In this document: one piece after another, positions 21,474 to 31,112 of the stretch
Layout: every line of letters starts with the position of its first letter
Position numbering within the stretch: position 1 is the stretch's first letter
Assembly (NCBI RefSeq): GCF_001887595.1
Contig: NZ_CP017480.1
Span: 2,508,001-2,572,000 of the forward strand
Direction of reading: 5' to 3'
Source of the DNA: Luteibacter rhizovicinus DSM 16549
GTDB lineage: Bacteria; Pseudomonadota; Gammaproteobacteria; Xanthomonadales; Rhodanobacteraceae
Length of the DNA stretch: 64,000 nt
The notes under the pieces: model-generated
What the model saw: only the letters and a program-made list of their open reading frames with translations
What the model was told of the DNA's origin: nothing
The model's database searches: none
Translations under genes and position numbers: made by a program

Positions 21474-22886
21474 TCAGGTGCGGCCGTACACATCCTCGAA
21501 TCGCACGATGTCATCTTCGCCGAGGTAACTGCCCGACTGGACCTCGATAAGCTCTAGCGGCACTTTTCCTACGTTACGCAGGCGATGTGTTACACCAAGC
21601 GGAATATAGGTGCTTTGATTCTCAGTGAGGAGGAATACCTTCTCACCGCAGGTCACTTCGGCGGTGCCCGAGACGACAATCCAGTGCTCCGCGCGATGGT
21701 GATGCATCTGCAAGCTGAGGACGGACCCTGGCTTGACAACGATACGCTTCACCTGAAACCTCTCACCCATGTCGATCGAGTCGTAGCTTCCCCAAGGACG
21801 ATGGACCTGGCGATGGGCCAGGTGTTCGCCACGACCCGCACTGCTGAGCTGGTCGACGACCTTCTTGACGTGCTGAACGCTGTCGCGAGAGGCGACCAGG
21901 GTCGCATCCGGCGTAGTGACGACAACTATGTCATCGAGGCCGATTGTCGCCACCATGTGTCGATCGTGAGTGCGGACGAGGGTATTGCGGGTGTCCAGCG
22001 TGATAACGTCGCCATTGGTGGCATTGCCGTCGGCGTCTTTATTGGACGCGTCCCAAAGAGCGGACCAGGAGCCAATGTCACTCCAGCAGCAGCTGACCGG
22101 CACCACAGCGGCACGATCGGTCTTCTCCATCACCGCGTAATCGATAGAGTCGTCCGGCACCTCGACCATGGCGGCCTTATCGAAGCGAACGAAGTCCAGG
22201 TCGGGCTGTGCCGTTTCGAACACCTTGGTAGTGGCCGCATGGATCGCTGGGGAGTGTTTCTCAAGTTCCTCAAGGTAACGGGAAGCCTTGAACAGGAACA
22301 TCCCCGAGTTCCAGTCGAAATCACCGCTCTCGACGTACCTTGCCGCTGTTGCGGCGTCGGGCTTTTCGACGAACTGAGCCACCTTGAAGCCATCGTTGGA
22401 AACGGCTTCCGCGCGCTTGATGTAGCCAAAGCCGGTTTCGGCTGCCTCGGGGCGGATACCGAACGTCACGAGCCAGTCTTGCGTGGCCAATGGCACGGCG
22501 CGTTCGACCGCGTCGACGAAGCTGCTCTCGTCGCCGATGAGGTGATCCGCCGGTAGCACCAGGAGAATGGCGTCGGCGTCCTTCCGCCGCGCCTGCATCG
22601 CGGCAAGAGCGATGGCCGGCGCCGTATTGCGGGCGGCGGGTTCGAGCAGGATCGACGAACCGGCCACGCCAAGCTCCTGGAGCTGCTCGGCAACGGTAAA
22701 GCGGTGGTCTTCGCTGCACACGACGACCGGGGCCTCGGCCCCGCCCAGCTTCCTGGTGCGCTCGACGGTCTGCTGGAACAGGGTGGTGTCACCGACAAGG
22801 GCCAGAAACTGCTTGGGGCGGTTCTTGCGGGAGAGAGGCCAGAGGCGAGTGCCGCTTCCGCCGCTGAGAATGACTGGGACAATCAT
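21474..22886 (-). CDS. manC: Mannose-1-phosphate guanylyltransferase / mannose-6-phosphate isomerase
   Basis: 470 residues, bifunctional type II PMI (XanB/AlgA/ManC). The N-terminal nucleotidyltransferase has GGSGTRLWPLSR and RPKQFL; the C-terminal cupin (about 355-470) has VKPGSVLSLQMHHHRAEHW with the metal-binding histidines and ends RFEDVYGR. It makes mannose-6-phosphate from fructose-6-phosphate and GDP-mannose from mannose-1-phosphate, flanking the phosphomannomutase step encoded on the opposite arm. It is the last gene of the leftward arm. Confidence 0.97.
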   Translation of the reverse strand: MIVPVILSGGSGTRLWPLSRKNRPKQFLALVGDTTLFQQTVERTRKLGGAEAPVVVCSEDHRFTVAEQLQELGVAGSSILLEPAARNTAPAIALAAMQARRKDADAILLVLPADHLIGDESSFVDAVERAVPLATQDWLVTFGIRPEAAETGFGYIKRAEAVSNDGFKVAQFVEKPDAATAARYVESGDFDWNSGMFLFKASRYLEELEKHSPAIHAATTKVFETAQPDLDFVRFDKAAMVEVPDDSIDYAVMEKTDRAAVVPVSCCWSDIGSWSALWDASNKDADGNATNGDVITLDTRNTLVRTHDRHMVATIGLDDIVVVTTPDATLVASRDSVQHVKKVVDQLSSAGRGEHLAHRQVHRPWGSYDSIDMGERFQVKRIVVKPGSVLSLQMHHHRAEHWIVVSGTAEVTCGEKVFLLTENQSTYIPLGVTHRLRNVGKVPLELIEVQSGSYLGEDDIVRFEDVYGRT

Positions 22887-22965
22887 GGGTTCCGCTCCAA
22901 GGCTACGTTAACCTCCGGATTATAGCGGGGCCCCCGGCATGATGGCTGGGGGACGCAAAGGGCGT

Positions 22966-23850
22966 TCAGTCGCAGAGATCAGCTTCGGGATAGCTGCGAT
23001 ACAGCCAGCGGGGCTTTCCGGGCTTCGCCGGACGGTTGTTCCGCGCCCGCAGGAAAATGTACTGCCCTAGGTCGTAGCCGCGATTGGGGGTGGCCAGGAT
23101 CTGGTTGGCGAGCCCTGCGATCGGGTAGTACAGGTTTGAGTGGTTCTCGTGAACGTCCGACGAGAAAAGCACCTCCAAGTCGAATCCGAGATGGTCAAGC
23201 ATCAGAAACAGTTCGTGCTTGTTGTACTCGCGATTGTGGCGGCCATAGACGCCGTAGCCGGAAATCGGGTCATACATGTTCTGGCCGGCCATCATCTTGG
23301 CTATGTTCTCCAGCCGATTCACGTTAGGCGTCGTTAGAATCAGGGCGCCTCCAGGAGCGAGTTTGTCCTTGATTCGCCGGAGCGCGCCGATGGGATCTGA
23401 AACGAGGTGTTCGATGACCTCACAAAAAAGAACGACATCGAAGTTCCCATCGAATGGAATGTCTTCTTTATCGACATTATTGTTCATGAAATCGAAGGCG
23501 AACTCTTCGCCTGTCTCTCCACTCTTACAAACCTGGCGAGAGCCGCCTCCTTCGATGCCAAAGTAGTTAGTGCACTGGATTTCGAAGTCGCGGAATTTTC
23601 TTAGAAGAATCGTGGTGAAGTAGGGGTTGGCGCCGATTTCGAGGAGGCGTCCATGTGCGTCGGGAACAAGTCCTAGCGTGTGGACAAACCGCAGAAAATC
23701 TTCATTCAGATAGTTTTCGAGCTCGGCGGCGGGCGCGCCATCGAGTGAGAACGAACCTAGATAACGCTTCAAGGAGTCTGCTGTGTGTCCCGATGGGAAC
23801 TGAACCATTTGCTCGAGATCGGAAAACGTGGCGCGAAGCGATTGATTCAT
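22966..23850 (-). CDS. Class I SAM-dependent methyltransferase
   Basis: 294 residues. SAM-binding motif I LLEIGANPYF (about 69-78), FDVVLFCEVIEHL (motif II region) and LAPGGALILTTPN (motif III) identify a Methyltransf_11/23-like domain. The N-terminal 60 residues and C-terminal 80 residues are family-specific and not recognised. It lies between manC and the membrane-protein genes, so O-methylation of a sugar residue or chain end is likely. Base composition is lower in GC than the core metabolism genes. Confidence 0.82.
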   Translation of the reverse strand: MNQSLRATFSDLEQMVQFPSGHTADSLKRYLGSFSLDGAPAAELENYLNEDFLRFVHTLGLVPDAHGRLLEIGANPYFTTILLRKFRDFEIQCTNYFGIEGGGSRQVCKSGETGEEFAFDFMNNNVDKEDIPFDGNFDVVLFCEVIEHLVSDPIGALRRIKDKLAPGGALILTTPNVNRLENIAKMMAGQNMYDPISGYGVYGRHNREYNKHELFLMLDHLGFDLEVLFSSDVHENHSNLYYPIAGLANQILATPNRGYDLGQYIFLRARNNRPAKPGKPRWLYRSYPEADLCD

Positions 23851-23900
23851 GGTTTTTCTCCAAGAAGATCTTGTGAACTCTCAAAAATCGTGACGTATGT

Positions 23901-25970
23901 TCAAGGGGCGGTATCAATCCAGAATGCGGTTAGATAGACGCCAAGCTCGCGTCCATCCCCAGAGACCCCTGCCTTTAGAGGAGATATGTATCCATCGATG
24001 CCGAAGGTGAGGTCCAGGCGCCCGTTGGCTACAGCGGTGCACGGAACGTCGAACGTCGCCGTCGACGGCATGCCTTTATCGAATACATGTTGGCCCAGCT
24101 CGGTTCCGTTCGCTGTCGCTCGAATCGCGATTTGCGGATTGGCAGGCGTGATGAAGGGGACGAACTCGAGCGTGAAGCGAAATCCGTGAGCGGGGCACTC
24201 AGGAGTTTCACCGCCAATCCGTGCACTTGCCGCTTGAGACCACACGCCCTGCTCTTCGGCGGGATACCAACCCTTCCCCATGAAATCCACCGAGCGGAGA
24301 TTGCCTGATACTGGCGTGTAATGAACCCCTGGTCGCAACATCGGTCGCGCATCGATCTGCTCCTGAGGAGTGAGATGTAGATACACGTACTTGCGACCGT
24401 CGGGGATGGTGCCGTCCCAGTGCGCTGGATGTATAACCCGATCGGGCATTGCTCCCAAATCGAACTGGCAGCGACGACTGCGTGTCGGCACCACATCATG
24501 GCCGTCCTTCGCGACCACGACCAATTTTGCGCAGTCTGGACCTAATGAGGCGAAGGATTCAGGCTGGGAACCGATCGGAATCCCGGTGAATCGCTCGGAG
24601 AAGATCTGCGGAGGCGGGTCGTAGAATGACGGGAATCGTCGCTGCAACTGACGGGAAAATGCCGTTGGTTGCATATACGTCTCCGGCTTCGATGGACGGA
24701 AGTAGCTGGCGTTGGCTACTGCAGATGCCGCGAGGAAGGCAACGCCGATCCAACGGACGATACGACGTGCCGAGCCCATGCGGGTGAGGGCGAAAGCCAG
24801 GAGAGGAACGAATAGGCCGATGTACCACGTCGCATAGCGTGCGATATGCACGGTGGCGCCAGAGTTCAGGTTCTGAGTAGATGCCTGCGCGTAGAGGTTG
24901 GTAATAAGAAAAACGGCAACATACGCGATCGTCAGACGCGATGGCTTCGCGGAACCCCGCATGGATCCGGCGGCGAGTGCGATGATCACCAACCCTATGG
25001 GCCAGTTAGGAAAGAGGCCGACGTCTGGATCGATTAGCCAGATAAGCATGTTACTAAAGTTAAGACCGATTTTTGCGCCACCAGCGAGCAGCTGCGGGTC
25101 GATCACTCCAACTCGGACAAGGTAATAAAGTGGATGCAGCGCGACCAGGACAAGCGTCGCCACAGCCAGTATGACGTCAGTCAGGCGGATCGGCTGATTC
25201 CGAGCCCGCCACGCCGCAATGGCCAGCACTAACATCGCCGTAGCGCCGATGCTGATGTTCTGTGTCGACGCCAAAGCGAGGAAGACCGCAGCTGGAAAAT
25301 ATTTCCTTCTGGCGAACAACGTGGTGGCGATGGCAATCGAGCAAAAAGTGAAGAATTCGGTGTGTACTTTGTCGACGAACCAGACGATGGGAGATCCGAC
25401 TAGGACGATAGCGACGGCGAGCACGCCAACCCGGCCGTAAGCGCGAGCGGATACGTAGACGAGCGTGCCGAGAAGAAGGGTATGAAGGAACAGGAACGAC
25501 GCGTGGCTGTTCATGCCGAACAACGCGAGCCAACCACCTGTTATCGCGGCCGCCGCCGGATAAAACCAGAAGTGATTGAAGTCGGCGCCGCTTAATTGGA
25601 TCAAGGGCGGAAACGCGTGCCTCACTCCGTTCGTGTCTGCGAGTCCAGGAATGTTGCCGCTCTTGAATAAGACGTCATAAGCCTGATACGCGGGCTCGGT
25701 CATGAAAGTCCGGTAACCGTCCTTGATCGCGTAGAAGAGCGCGTAGTATTCCGATCCGTCGCCGACACGCTGTGGAGGAAGCGCCAGGACGGCGATGAAG
25801 AATACGAACGCGAACAGGGTTGCGAAAACTAATGCAGACTTGACAGTGCCCGGATGAATCCATGGATGAACTCGCGGGGGACCGGACGCATGAGGTCTTG
25901 ACGATGCAATGTCTATTGGCGGCATGGATTCATCGGACTCTGTAAGGCGTTGCAATGGCGAGGTGCTCAT
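23901..25970 (-). CDS. Polytopic membrane protein, probable GT-C glycosyltransferase, with C-terminal beta domain
   Basis: 689 residues: a cytosolic N-terminus of about 40 residues, ten or more hydrophobic segments (about 43-420), then a soluble region of about 260 residues. An early acidic motif after the first membrane segment (VGDGSEYYALFYA) resembles the catalytic loop of GT-C enzymes that use lipid-phosphate sugars. The last 25 residues (SPLKAGVSGDGRELG...) match the end of the neighbouring protein at 25967, so both carry the same C-terminal module. It overlaps that gene by 4 nt. A periplasmic sugar transferase for O-antigen decoration is inferred; no close family is recognised. Confidence 0.65.
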   Translation of the reverse strand: MSTSPLQRLTESDESMPPIDIASSRPHASGPPRVHPWIHPGTVKSALVFATLFAFVFFIAVLALPPQRVGDGSEYYALFYAIKDGYRTFMTEPAYQAYDVLFKSGNIPGLADTNGVRHAFPPLIQLSGADFNHFWFYPAAAAITGGWLALFGMNSHASFLFLHTLLLGTLVYVSARAYGRVGVLAVAIVLVGSPIVWFVDKVHTEFFTFCSIAIATTLFARRKYFPAAVFLALASTQNISIGATAMLVLAIAAWRARNQPIRLTDVILAVATLVLVALHPLYYLVRVGVIDPQLLAGGAKIGLNFSNMLIWLIDPDVGLFPNWPIGLVIIALAAGSMRGSAKPSRLTIAYVAVFLITNLYAQASTQNLNSGATVHIARYATWYIGLFVPLLAFALTRMGSARRIVRWIGVAFLAASAVANASYFRPSKPETYMQPTAFSRQLQRRFPSFYDPPPQIFSERFTGIPIGSQPESFASLGPDCAKLVVVAKDGHDVVPTRSRRCQFDLGAMPDRVIHPAHWDGTIPDGRKYVYLHLTPQEQIDARPMLRPGVHYTPVSGNLRSVDFMGKGWYPAEEQGVWSQAASARIGGETPECPAHGFRFTLEFVPFITPANPQIAIRATANGTELGQHVFDKGMPSTATFDVPCTAVANGRLDLTFGIDGYISPLKAGVSGDGRELGVYLTAFWIDTAP

Positions 25971-27931
25971 TGGAGATTCAGTTTCTTCACCAGGAGGCCG
26001 AGCTCGCGACCATCTGGACTGATGCCTGCGTTCTTGGGGGATAGGGTATTAGGCAGCGACATCGTCACGGTGATCCCGTGAGGGTCATTGCGCGCAGCAT
26101 CGGGAAGGGGAACGGTCAGTGTCATAGCATCTGTTAATGTGAATTTTCCGGCCTTCACGCCATTGACTGCGATCTCCACAGTTTGAGCATGACCGTGAGG
26201 GCTGAAGGGCTGGACATCGAGCTGAAGTCGCGTCCACCGTGGCCTCTCCGGATCGTAGCGGCATGTGAGGGTCGACAGACTGCCATCAGTCCAACGTCCG
26301 CCGGGCTCTGCGCCGCTGAACCCAGTCATCATGCTCGCTGGAAGGAATCCGCCCGAGGAGAGGTCAAATTCACCCCGGCATGCATCGGTGAACTTTGCGA
26401 GGATGCACGACCCGTCGCTGACAACGAAACCAGCACCGAGCTGTGTTCGTACACAGCCTGCGTCCGACCATACGCTGGGGTTCGTCGTGGAACTGAATAT
26501 GGCGCCTACTGACCCTGGCGCCGGAAAATCTCGTCCATACAGTGGGGCGAGGCCGTTCCCATCACGCGGAGCGTCGAAAATGGCCTGTGATACAAGGTAG
26601 TTGGCAACATTGCTCATGCCACCAAGTACAAGGCCGCGCGCATAGGCTTGGTTCGGCCCGTTGACTGCACCGATTTGCTTGGCCACGGTTGCAGCGCTTT
26701 CCACGGCAAGAAACGAAGGGGCATCGACTTCGCGGTGACTACGCGAAAAGGTGAAGACCCACAGTGCAGCGATGATTATTGCCGGTTGCAGCCAACCCAG
26801 CGGAGGGCGAACAAGTGTGGAGTCCTGTGCAAGCCGTCGGTTGACAAGCAACGTTACGACCAGGGCTGTCTCGAGGAAAAGGACCGTCGACAGTCCAAAG
26901 GCATACTTTCGGGCTGCGTATTCCGACCCGATACCCAGAGAGGCGGCAGCGGTCTGGAGTATGCAGAAGAACGCAATGGCTCCGCCCGCGCTTCCCAGGT
27001 GGCGTGCAAGAGAGGCTACTCGTGTTATGTGGAAACGGTGCCAAGGCAACGAAAGCCATACCAACGCGAGCGACACGATGCCGGTCGTCGTCGCAAGTAC
27101 CATCAAGCGAGTAAGGGTCGTTACCGCTGACAGCGGCAGGTAGCCGTTGTTGTCGCTGATCGTGCGCATCGCCGTGAAGGCCGGGTGCAAATAGATCGCT
27201 GCTACGCCGACGCAGGCGGCCCCTGCCAGCACGGCTGAGCGGCGCAACCAAGCACGCTTTTCACTTAGTGCGTGGGCAGCGATCAGAGCCAGCCCGTATC
27301 CCAGCCCCTCGATGGCAGGTAGCAAGTGGACTCCGGCAGAGACGACGGATAGTGCAATCACCGCAAGCGGCAGACGGATCCCCGCGCCCTTGACGGTCTC
27401 GATGCGTGCGAAGGTCGCGACGACGACCAGAAAACAGGCCTGTCCGGCGAGCTGTGAAAAGAAATAGTTGACGACGATTTCGTGGCCGACCAGGTCGAGG
27501 TCGAGTGTGATCCGATTCAGGGCGAGCAACGCTATGTACGTGCAAACGAATGCCCACGAGGCACGTCCCGGCAAGAGCCGGGCCATCGACGCCAATGCCG
27601 CCCAGCAGGCAACCAGTGACAGCGTGGCCACGAGCTGCATCCCGAGGAACGGCGAATGCGCGCCAGTCCCGAGCACCGCAGCCAGTATGTGGGCATAGCG
27701 TGGATAGACGCTCATCTCGCCGAGGATCGGCGCGGCTCCGTCCGTAACGCTCCAGTGCTCCATCAGCCAGCGGATAAGGGCGTAATGGTGGGCGACATCT
27801 GGACTGGAACTGTATCCGTATGGGAACGCTCGAATGAAAACGGCTGCACCGAGCGCCAGCGTGGCTGCTACGGTGAGCAGACGGCTCCCGCGCAACGTGT
27901 AAGAGCCGATGTAGCCGTCCCATTTCGTCAT
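25967..27931 (-). CDS. Polytopic membrane protein, probable GT-C-like, sharing the C-terminal module
   Basis: 654 residues with a signal-anchor-like first segment (about 19-35), then about eleven further membrane segments to about residue 420 and a soluble C-terminal region. After the first segment comes SSSPDVAHHYALIRWLMEH, a plausible GT-C catalytic loop with an acidic residue. The C-terminal 90 residues form a beta-rich module ending SPKNAGISPDGRELGLL, matching the 23901 protein. The start lies 6 nt after the FAD-enzyme stop, so it is in the same operon. Function by inference only. Confidence 0.62.
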   Translation of the reverse strand: MTKWDGYIGSYTLRGSRLLTVAATLALGAAVFIRAFPYGYSSSPDVAHHYALIRWLMEHWSVTDGAAPILGEMSVYPRYAHILAAVLGTGAHSPFLGMQLVATLSLVACWAALASMARLLPGRASWAFVCTYIALLALNRITLDLDLVGHEIVVNYFFSQLAGQACFLVVVATFARIETVKGAGIRLPLAVIALSVVSAGVHLLPAIEGLGYGLALIAAHALSEKRAWLRRSAVLAGAACVGVAAIYLHPAFTAMRTISDNNGYLPLSAVTTLTRLMVLATTTGIVSLALVWLSLPWHRFHITRVASLARHLGSAGGAIAFFCILQTAAASLGIGSEYAARKYAFGLSTVLFLETALVVTLLVNRRLAQDSTLVRPPLGWLQPAIIIAALWVFTFSRSHREVDAPSFLAVESAATVAKQIGAVNGPNQAYARGLVLGGMSNVANYLVSQAIFDAPRDGNGLAPLYGRDFPAPGSVGAIFSSTTNPSVWSDAGCVRTQLGAGFVVSDGSCILAKFTDACRGEFDLSSGGFLPASMMTGFSGAEPGGRWTDGSLSTLTCRYDPERPRWTRLQLDVQPFSPHGHAQTVEIAVNGVKAGKFTLTDAMTLTVPLPDAARNDPHGITVTMSLPNTLSPKNAGISPDGRELGLLVKKLNLQ

Positions 27932-27937
27932 GAAGGA

Positions 27938-29275
27938 TCAGGCTCCCTGCCGCGGCAGCTTCGAGAGGCGTTCCGCCATGCGAGAACCTTCCCGGATGGC
28001 ATAGTTCGTCCCGCGGTCTTCGGGATAGATCTGGGCCATCGTCGAGATCAACGCATTCACGTACGGCGTCTCTTCCGCAGGCACGTACTTCGAGTAGCCA
28101 CGCTCGGTGACCGGCTGCGCGTAGTCGGCACGCCAGATGCGGAATTCCTTCACCCAATCCCTGCGGAAATTCGGGAACATCCGTTCGAGATGCGGCAGCG
28201 CGTACTGCAGGTACTCGTCGTCGCTCATCGACCAGGTTTCGTCCGAGGTCGCGAGGTAACGCGAGAGGAACACGATATGACGGCCCGCATAGTGCGAACT
28301 GTCGTCGAGGTTGGTGTGCTCGATCACGCCGACGAACGGGAAGCCCGGGTCGTTGACATTGATCCAGTAGGTATCCGACAGGCTGTGCGTGAGCTCCATG
28401 ACCAGGCAGACATTGCCCAGGTAATTGACGCGCTCAAGCGTGTCGAGCCACGGTTTCGGCGCGTCTTTCAGGATCTTTGCAATGATCTTGAACGACGGCG
28501 TGAACAGGAAGTTCGAGGCGGTGACGTCGCCGGCCACCGTCTGCAGTGCGTGGATGCGGTCCCCGTCCGTGACGGTGCCGGTCACGGGCGTGTTGTAGCG
28601 GATTTCCCCGCCAAGCGACTCGATTCGTTCCGCGATCGCCTCTGCAAGCCGGCCGAAGCCTCCACGGAAATAGGCGAGCTGTTCGCCGCCCTTCGGGTCG
28701 CGGGTGCTTCCGCGAAGCACGAGCTTCTTCCAGAACCAGACCGCGTTGATGTCTTCGGCGAATACCGAGAACTTCGAACGAATGAGTGGCTCCCAGACCA
28801 GCTCGAAAACCTTCTTGCCGCAGAGCGGTTCGAGCCACTCGCGAATCGTCAGGTGCTCGATTTCCTTCCAGTCCTTTACCTTGCGGACCTGGAAAACCAA
28901 CCAGCCGAGGCGAATGCGGTCGACGAACGGCAGCGGGCTGAAACGAAGCACGTCGAGCGGCGTCGAGAGCTTCCAGAGACGGCCGTTGTAGTACATGCCG
29001 GTGCGCGAAGGGAGGGTCAGGATCAGGTCACTGAGGCCCAGCTCTTCGACGAGCTTCGGTACGTAGGCATCGTTGTTGAACCAGTGGTGGTAGAACTTTT
29101 CGATGCGAACGCCATCGTCGAAGTCGAACGTACCGGCGAGACCACCGGGAGATGCGTCCGACTCGAGGACCACGACTTTCTTGCCGGCCTGTGCGAGGCG
29201 GAGCGCCGCGACGAGGCCGGCAAAGCCGGCACCGACGATCGCGGTGTCATAGGTAGGGGAAGCGGGGTGGTTCAT
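27938..29275 (-). CDS. NAD(P)/FAD-dependent oxidoreductase (amine-oxidase/UGM-like fold)
   Basis: 445 residues from the ATG at 29275, which overlaps the YbhN-like gene by 4 nt; a longer frame to 29395 lies inside that gene. The dinucleotide motif is VGAGFAGLVAALRLAQAGKKVVVLES (GxGxxG, split over residues 14-39), followed by GGLAGTF. The middle has GGFGRLAEAIAERIESLGG, typical of protoporphyrinogen oxidase-like/UDP-galactopyranose-mutase-like flavoproteins. Such genes often accompany polyprenyl-phosphate-sugar glycosyltransferases in O-antigen clusters. Substrate unknown: a lipid or sugar oxidation, or a mutase, is possible. Confidence 0.75.
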   Translation of the reverse strand: MNHPASPTYDTAIVGAGFAGLVAALRLAQAGKKVVVLESDASPGGLAGTFDFDDGVRIEKFYHHWFNNDAYVPKLVEELGLSDLILTLPSRTGMYYNGRLWKLSTPLDVLRFSPLPFVDRIRLGWLVFQVRKVKDWKEIEHLTIREWLEPLCGKKVFELVWEPLIRSKFSVFAEDINAVWFWKKLVLRGSTRDPKGGEQLAYFRGGFGRLAEAIAERIESLGGEIRYNTPVTGTVTDGDRIHALQTVAGDVTASNFLFTPSFKIIAKILKDAPKPWLDTLERVNYLGNVCLVMELTHSLSDTYWINVNDPGFPFVGVIEHTNLDDSSHYAGRHIVFLSRYLATSDETWSMSDDEYLQYALPHLERMFPNFRRDWVKEFRIWRADYAQPVTERGYSKYVPAEETPYVNALISTMAQIYPEDRGTNYAIREGSRMAERLSKLPRQGA

Positions 29276-30327
29276 GCTTGGTCTCCGGAAGCGTCGCGCG
29301 AGGCCTGGTTGCGCGCCGCATTGAATAGGTTGCGATGGAAGAGCATGACGGTCGCGCCGGCGATCGTCGTAGGGAGCCAGACGCCCAGGTGGCAAAGCAC
29401 GGCAAGCGTCATCGCCTGGGTGGCGGAGCCGCCCATCAGGTGGGCGGCGGTGAACGCCGCCAGATGGTACGGACCGACATAGCCGGGCGAGGAAGGGACG
29501 AGCGTGGCGATGGTCGCCATTGACATCAGCAACAAGCCACCAGGCAGCGAGAAAACCATGCCGATGCCCTGCATGAGCGCAAGGTAAAGTCCGAGTTCAC
29601 CCGCCCAGGCTACGAACGATATGGCGAGCGCCGCGATGATCGTGCGCATGCGCGAGATCGACTGCAACGCTTCGACCAGATCGGCGATCGCATGAAGGAC
29701 GCTGATCAGTTTTTCAGGTGCCTTCGGCTGGAGGCGAGTGGCGAACCACCGTACAAGGCGAACAATGAGGCCGGTGAACAGGATAAGGCTGAGCAATGCC
29801 GCGCTACCCAGGACAGCGAGGACAATGACGATGTCGACTACCGAAGCAGGAAGTGCTCCCTTCGGAAAGAACGACGCCGCCACAGCAAGGCACATAAGCA
29901 GGGTCAGTAGGTCAACCAACCGCTCCAGTACGAGGGTGGCGGTTGCCCCGGTCTTGGTGACGCCAAGCGCAGCAGGAAAGACTAGTGCCCGCACGACATC
30001 GCCTAGTCGGAAGGGAAGAACATTGTTCAGGGCGATCGATGCCAGGAAGGGACTGGCGCAGGCAGCTGTGGTGACTTTGGGGCCGGATGCCTCGAGCAAG
30101 AGCTTCCAGCGGAAGATACGTGCCGTGTACCCGATCGCGAGCGATAGGATGCCAACAATCAGATACGGCCAGTGAAATGTTGCAAGTGCGCGCCCGACTT
30201 CCTCGAACTTGATATTGCGAAAAACGAAGTAGAGGCATACGGCCGACAATGCACAGCCGACAATAAGGCGAACGATGCCGCCTTTGCCTTTCATCGGTTT
30301 GATGCTGGCTACCGGTTCATCAAGCAT
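29272..30327 (-). CDS. YbhN/UPF0104-family membrane protein (LPG-synthase TM domain)
   Basis: 351 residues with about eight membrane segments. Motifs LNNVLPFRLGDVVRALVF (about 101-118) and VPSSPGYVGPYHLA (about 275-288) are typical of the lysylphosphatidylglycerol-synthase transmembrane/UPF0104 family, often proposed to move or modify lipid-linked substrates. The start at 30327 lies 2 nt after the rfbF stop; an upstream in-frame start inside rfbF is less likely. In this operon it could flip or handle the polyprenyl-phosphate sugar made by the GtrB-like GT2. Confidence 0.8.
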   Translation of the reverse strand: MLDEPVASIKPMKGKGGIVRLIVGCALSAVCLYFVFRNIKFEEVGRALATFHWPYLIVGILSLAIGYTARIFRWKLLLEASGPKVTTAACASPFLASIALNNVLPFRLGDVVRALVFPAALGVTKTGATATLVLERLVDLLTLLMCLAVAASFFPKGALPASVVDIVIVLAVLGSAALLSLILFTGLIVRLVRWFATRLQPKAPEKLISVLHAIADLVEALQSISRMRTIIAALAISFVAWAGELGLYLALMQGIGMVFSLPGGLLLMSMATIATLVPSSPGYVGPYHLAAFTAAHLMGGSATQAMTLAVLCHLGVWLPTTIAGATVMLFHRNLFNAARNQASRDASGDQA

Positions 30328-30329
30328 CG

Positions 30330-31112
30330 TCAGGCTTTCCACGGGGCGTTGCCGGTGTCCCATAGCGCCTGCAGTTCACGTTTGTCACGCAGCGTATCGC
30401 AGGGCTGCCAGAATCCATGATGTTGGAAGGCCATGAGCTGACCGTCCTTCGCAAGGTTCGCGAGCGGCGCCCGCTCAAACGATGTGTCGTCGCCATCGAT
30501 ATAGTCGAGGGCCGAAGGCTCGAGGACGAAGAAGCCACCGTTGATCCAGCCGATCTCGTCTTGCGGCTTTTCCTCGAAGCTCGTCACGTTCGCGTCCTTG
30601 CCCATGTTGAGGACGCCGAAACGGCCGGGTGGCTGCACCGCGGCTACCGTGGCCAGCCTGCCGTGGCCCCGGTGAAACGCCACTTCCCGCGAGATGTCGA
30701 TGTCGGATAGACCATCGCCGTAGGTCAAGCAAAACGTTTCCTCACCGAGATACTGGCGGACCCGCTTTACGCGACCTCCCGTCATCGTGTCCTGCCCGGT
30801 ATCTATCAGGGTAATGGTCCAGTCCTCGGCCTGGGTATCCAGGACCGCTGCTTCGCCCGTGCGGAGGTTGATCTCCAGATCGGCCGTATGGCGGTAGTAG
30901 TTGAAGAAGTATTCCTTGATCACGTACCCCTTGTAGCCAAGGCAGATCACGAAGTCCTTGATGCCATGCTTTGAATAGCTCTTCATGATGTGCCAGAGCA
31001 GCGGCCGCCCGCCAACCTCGACCATGGGTTTGGGTTTGTAATCGGACTCTTCAGCGATACGCGTGCCGAGCCCGCCTGCGAGAATGACTGCCTTCATGTT
31101 TGAGCTACTCAA
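30330..31112 (-). CDS. rfbF: Glucose-1-phosphate cytidylyltransferase
   Basis: 260 residues, as expected for RfbF. MKAVILAGGLGTRIAEES and KPKPMVEVGGRPLLWHIM are diagnostic, with YGDGLSDID for metal binding and the C-terminal HHGFWQPCDTLRDK. It makes CDP-glucose. The ATG at 31112 overlaps the GT2 stop by 4 nt; MKAVIL five codons later is an alternative start. It is separated from its pathway partner rfbG by the GT2 and SDR genes, all in one overlapping operon. Confidence 0.96.
   Translation of the reverse strand: MSSSNMKAVILAGGLGTRIAEESDYKPKPMVEVGGRPLLWHIMKSYSKHGIKDFVICLGYKGYVIKEYFFNYYRHTADLEINLRTGEAAVLDTQAEDWTITLIDTGQDTMTGGRVKRVRQYLGEETFCLTYGDGLSDIDISREVAFHRGHGRLATVAAVQPPGRFGVLNMGKDANVTSFEEKPQDEIGWINGGFFVLEPSALDYIDGDDTSFERAPLANLAKDGQLMAFQHHGFWQPCDTLRDKRELQALWDTGNAPWKA

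Noticed and set aside
27656..29482. 608-codon open frame antisense to the FAD oxidoreductase
   Set aside because: No similarity; the reverse-strand FAD enzyme explains the region.
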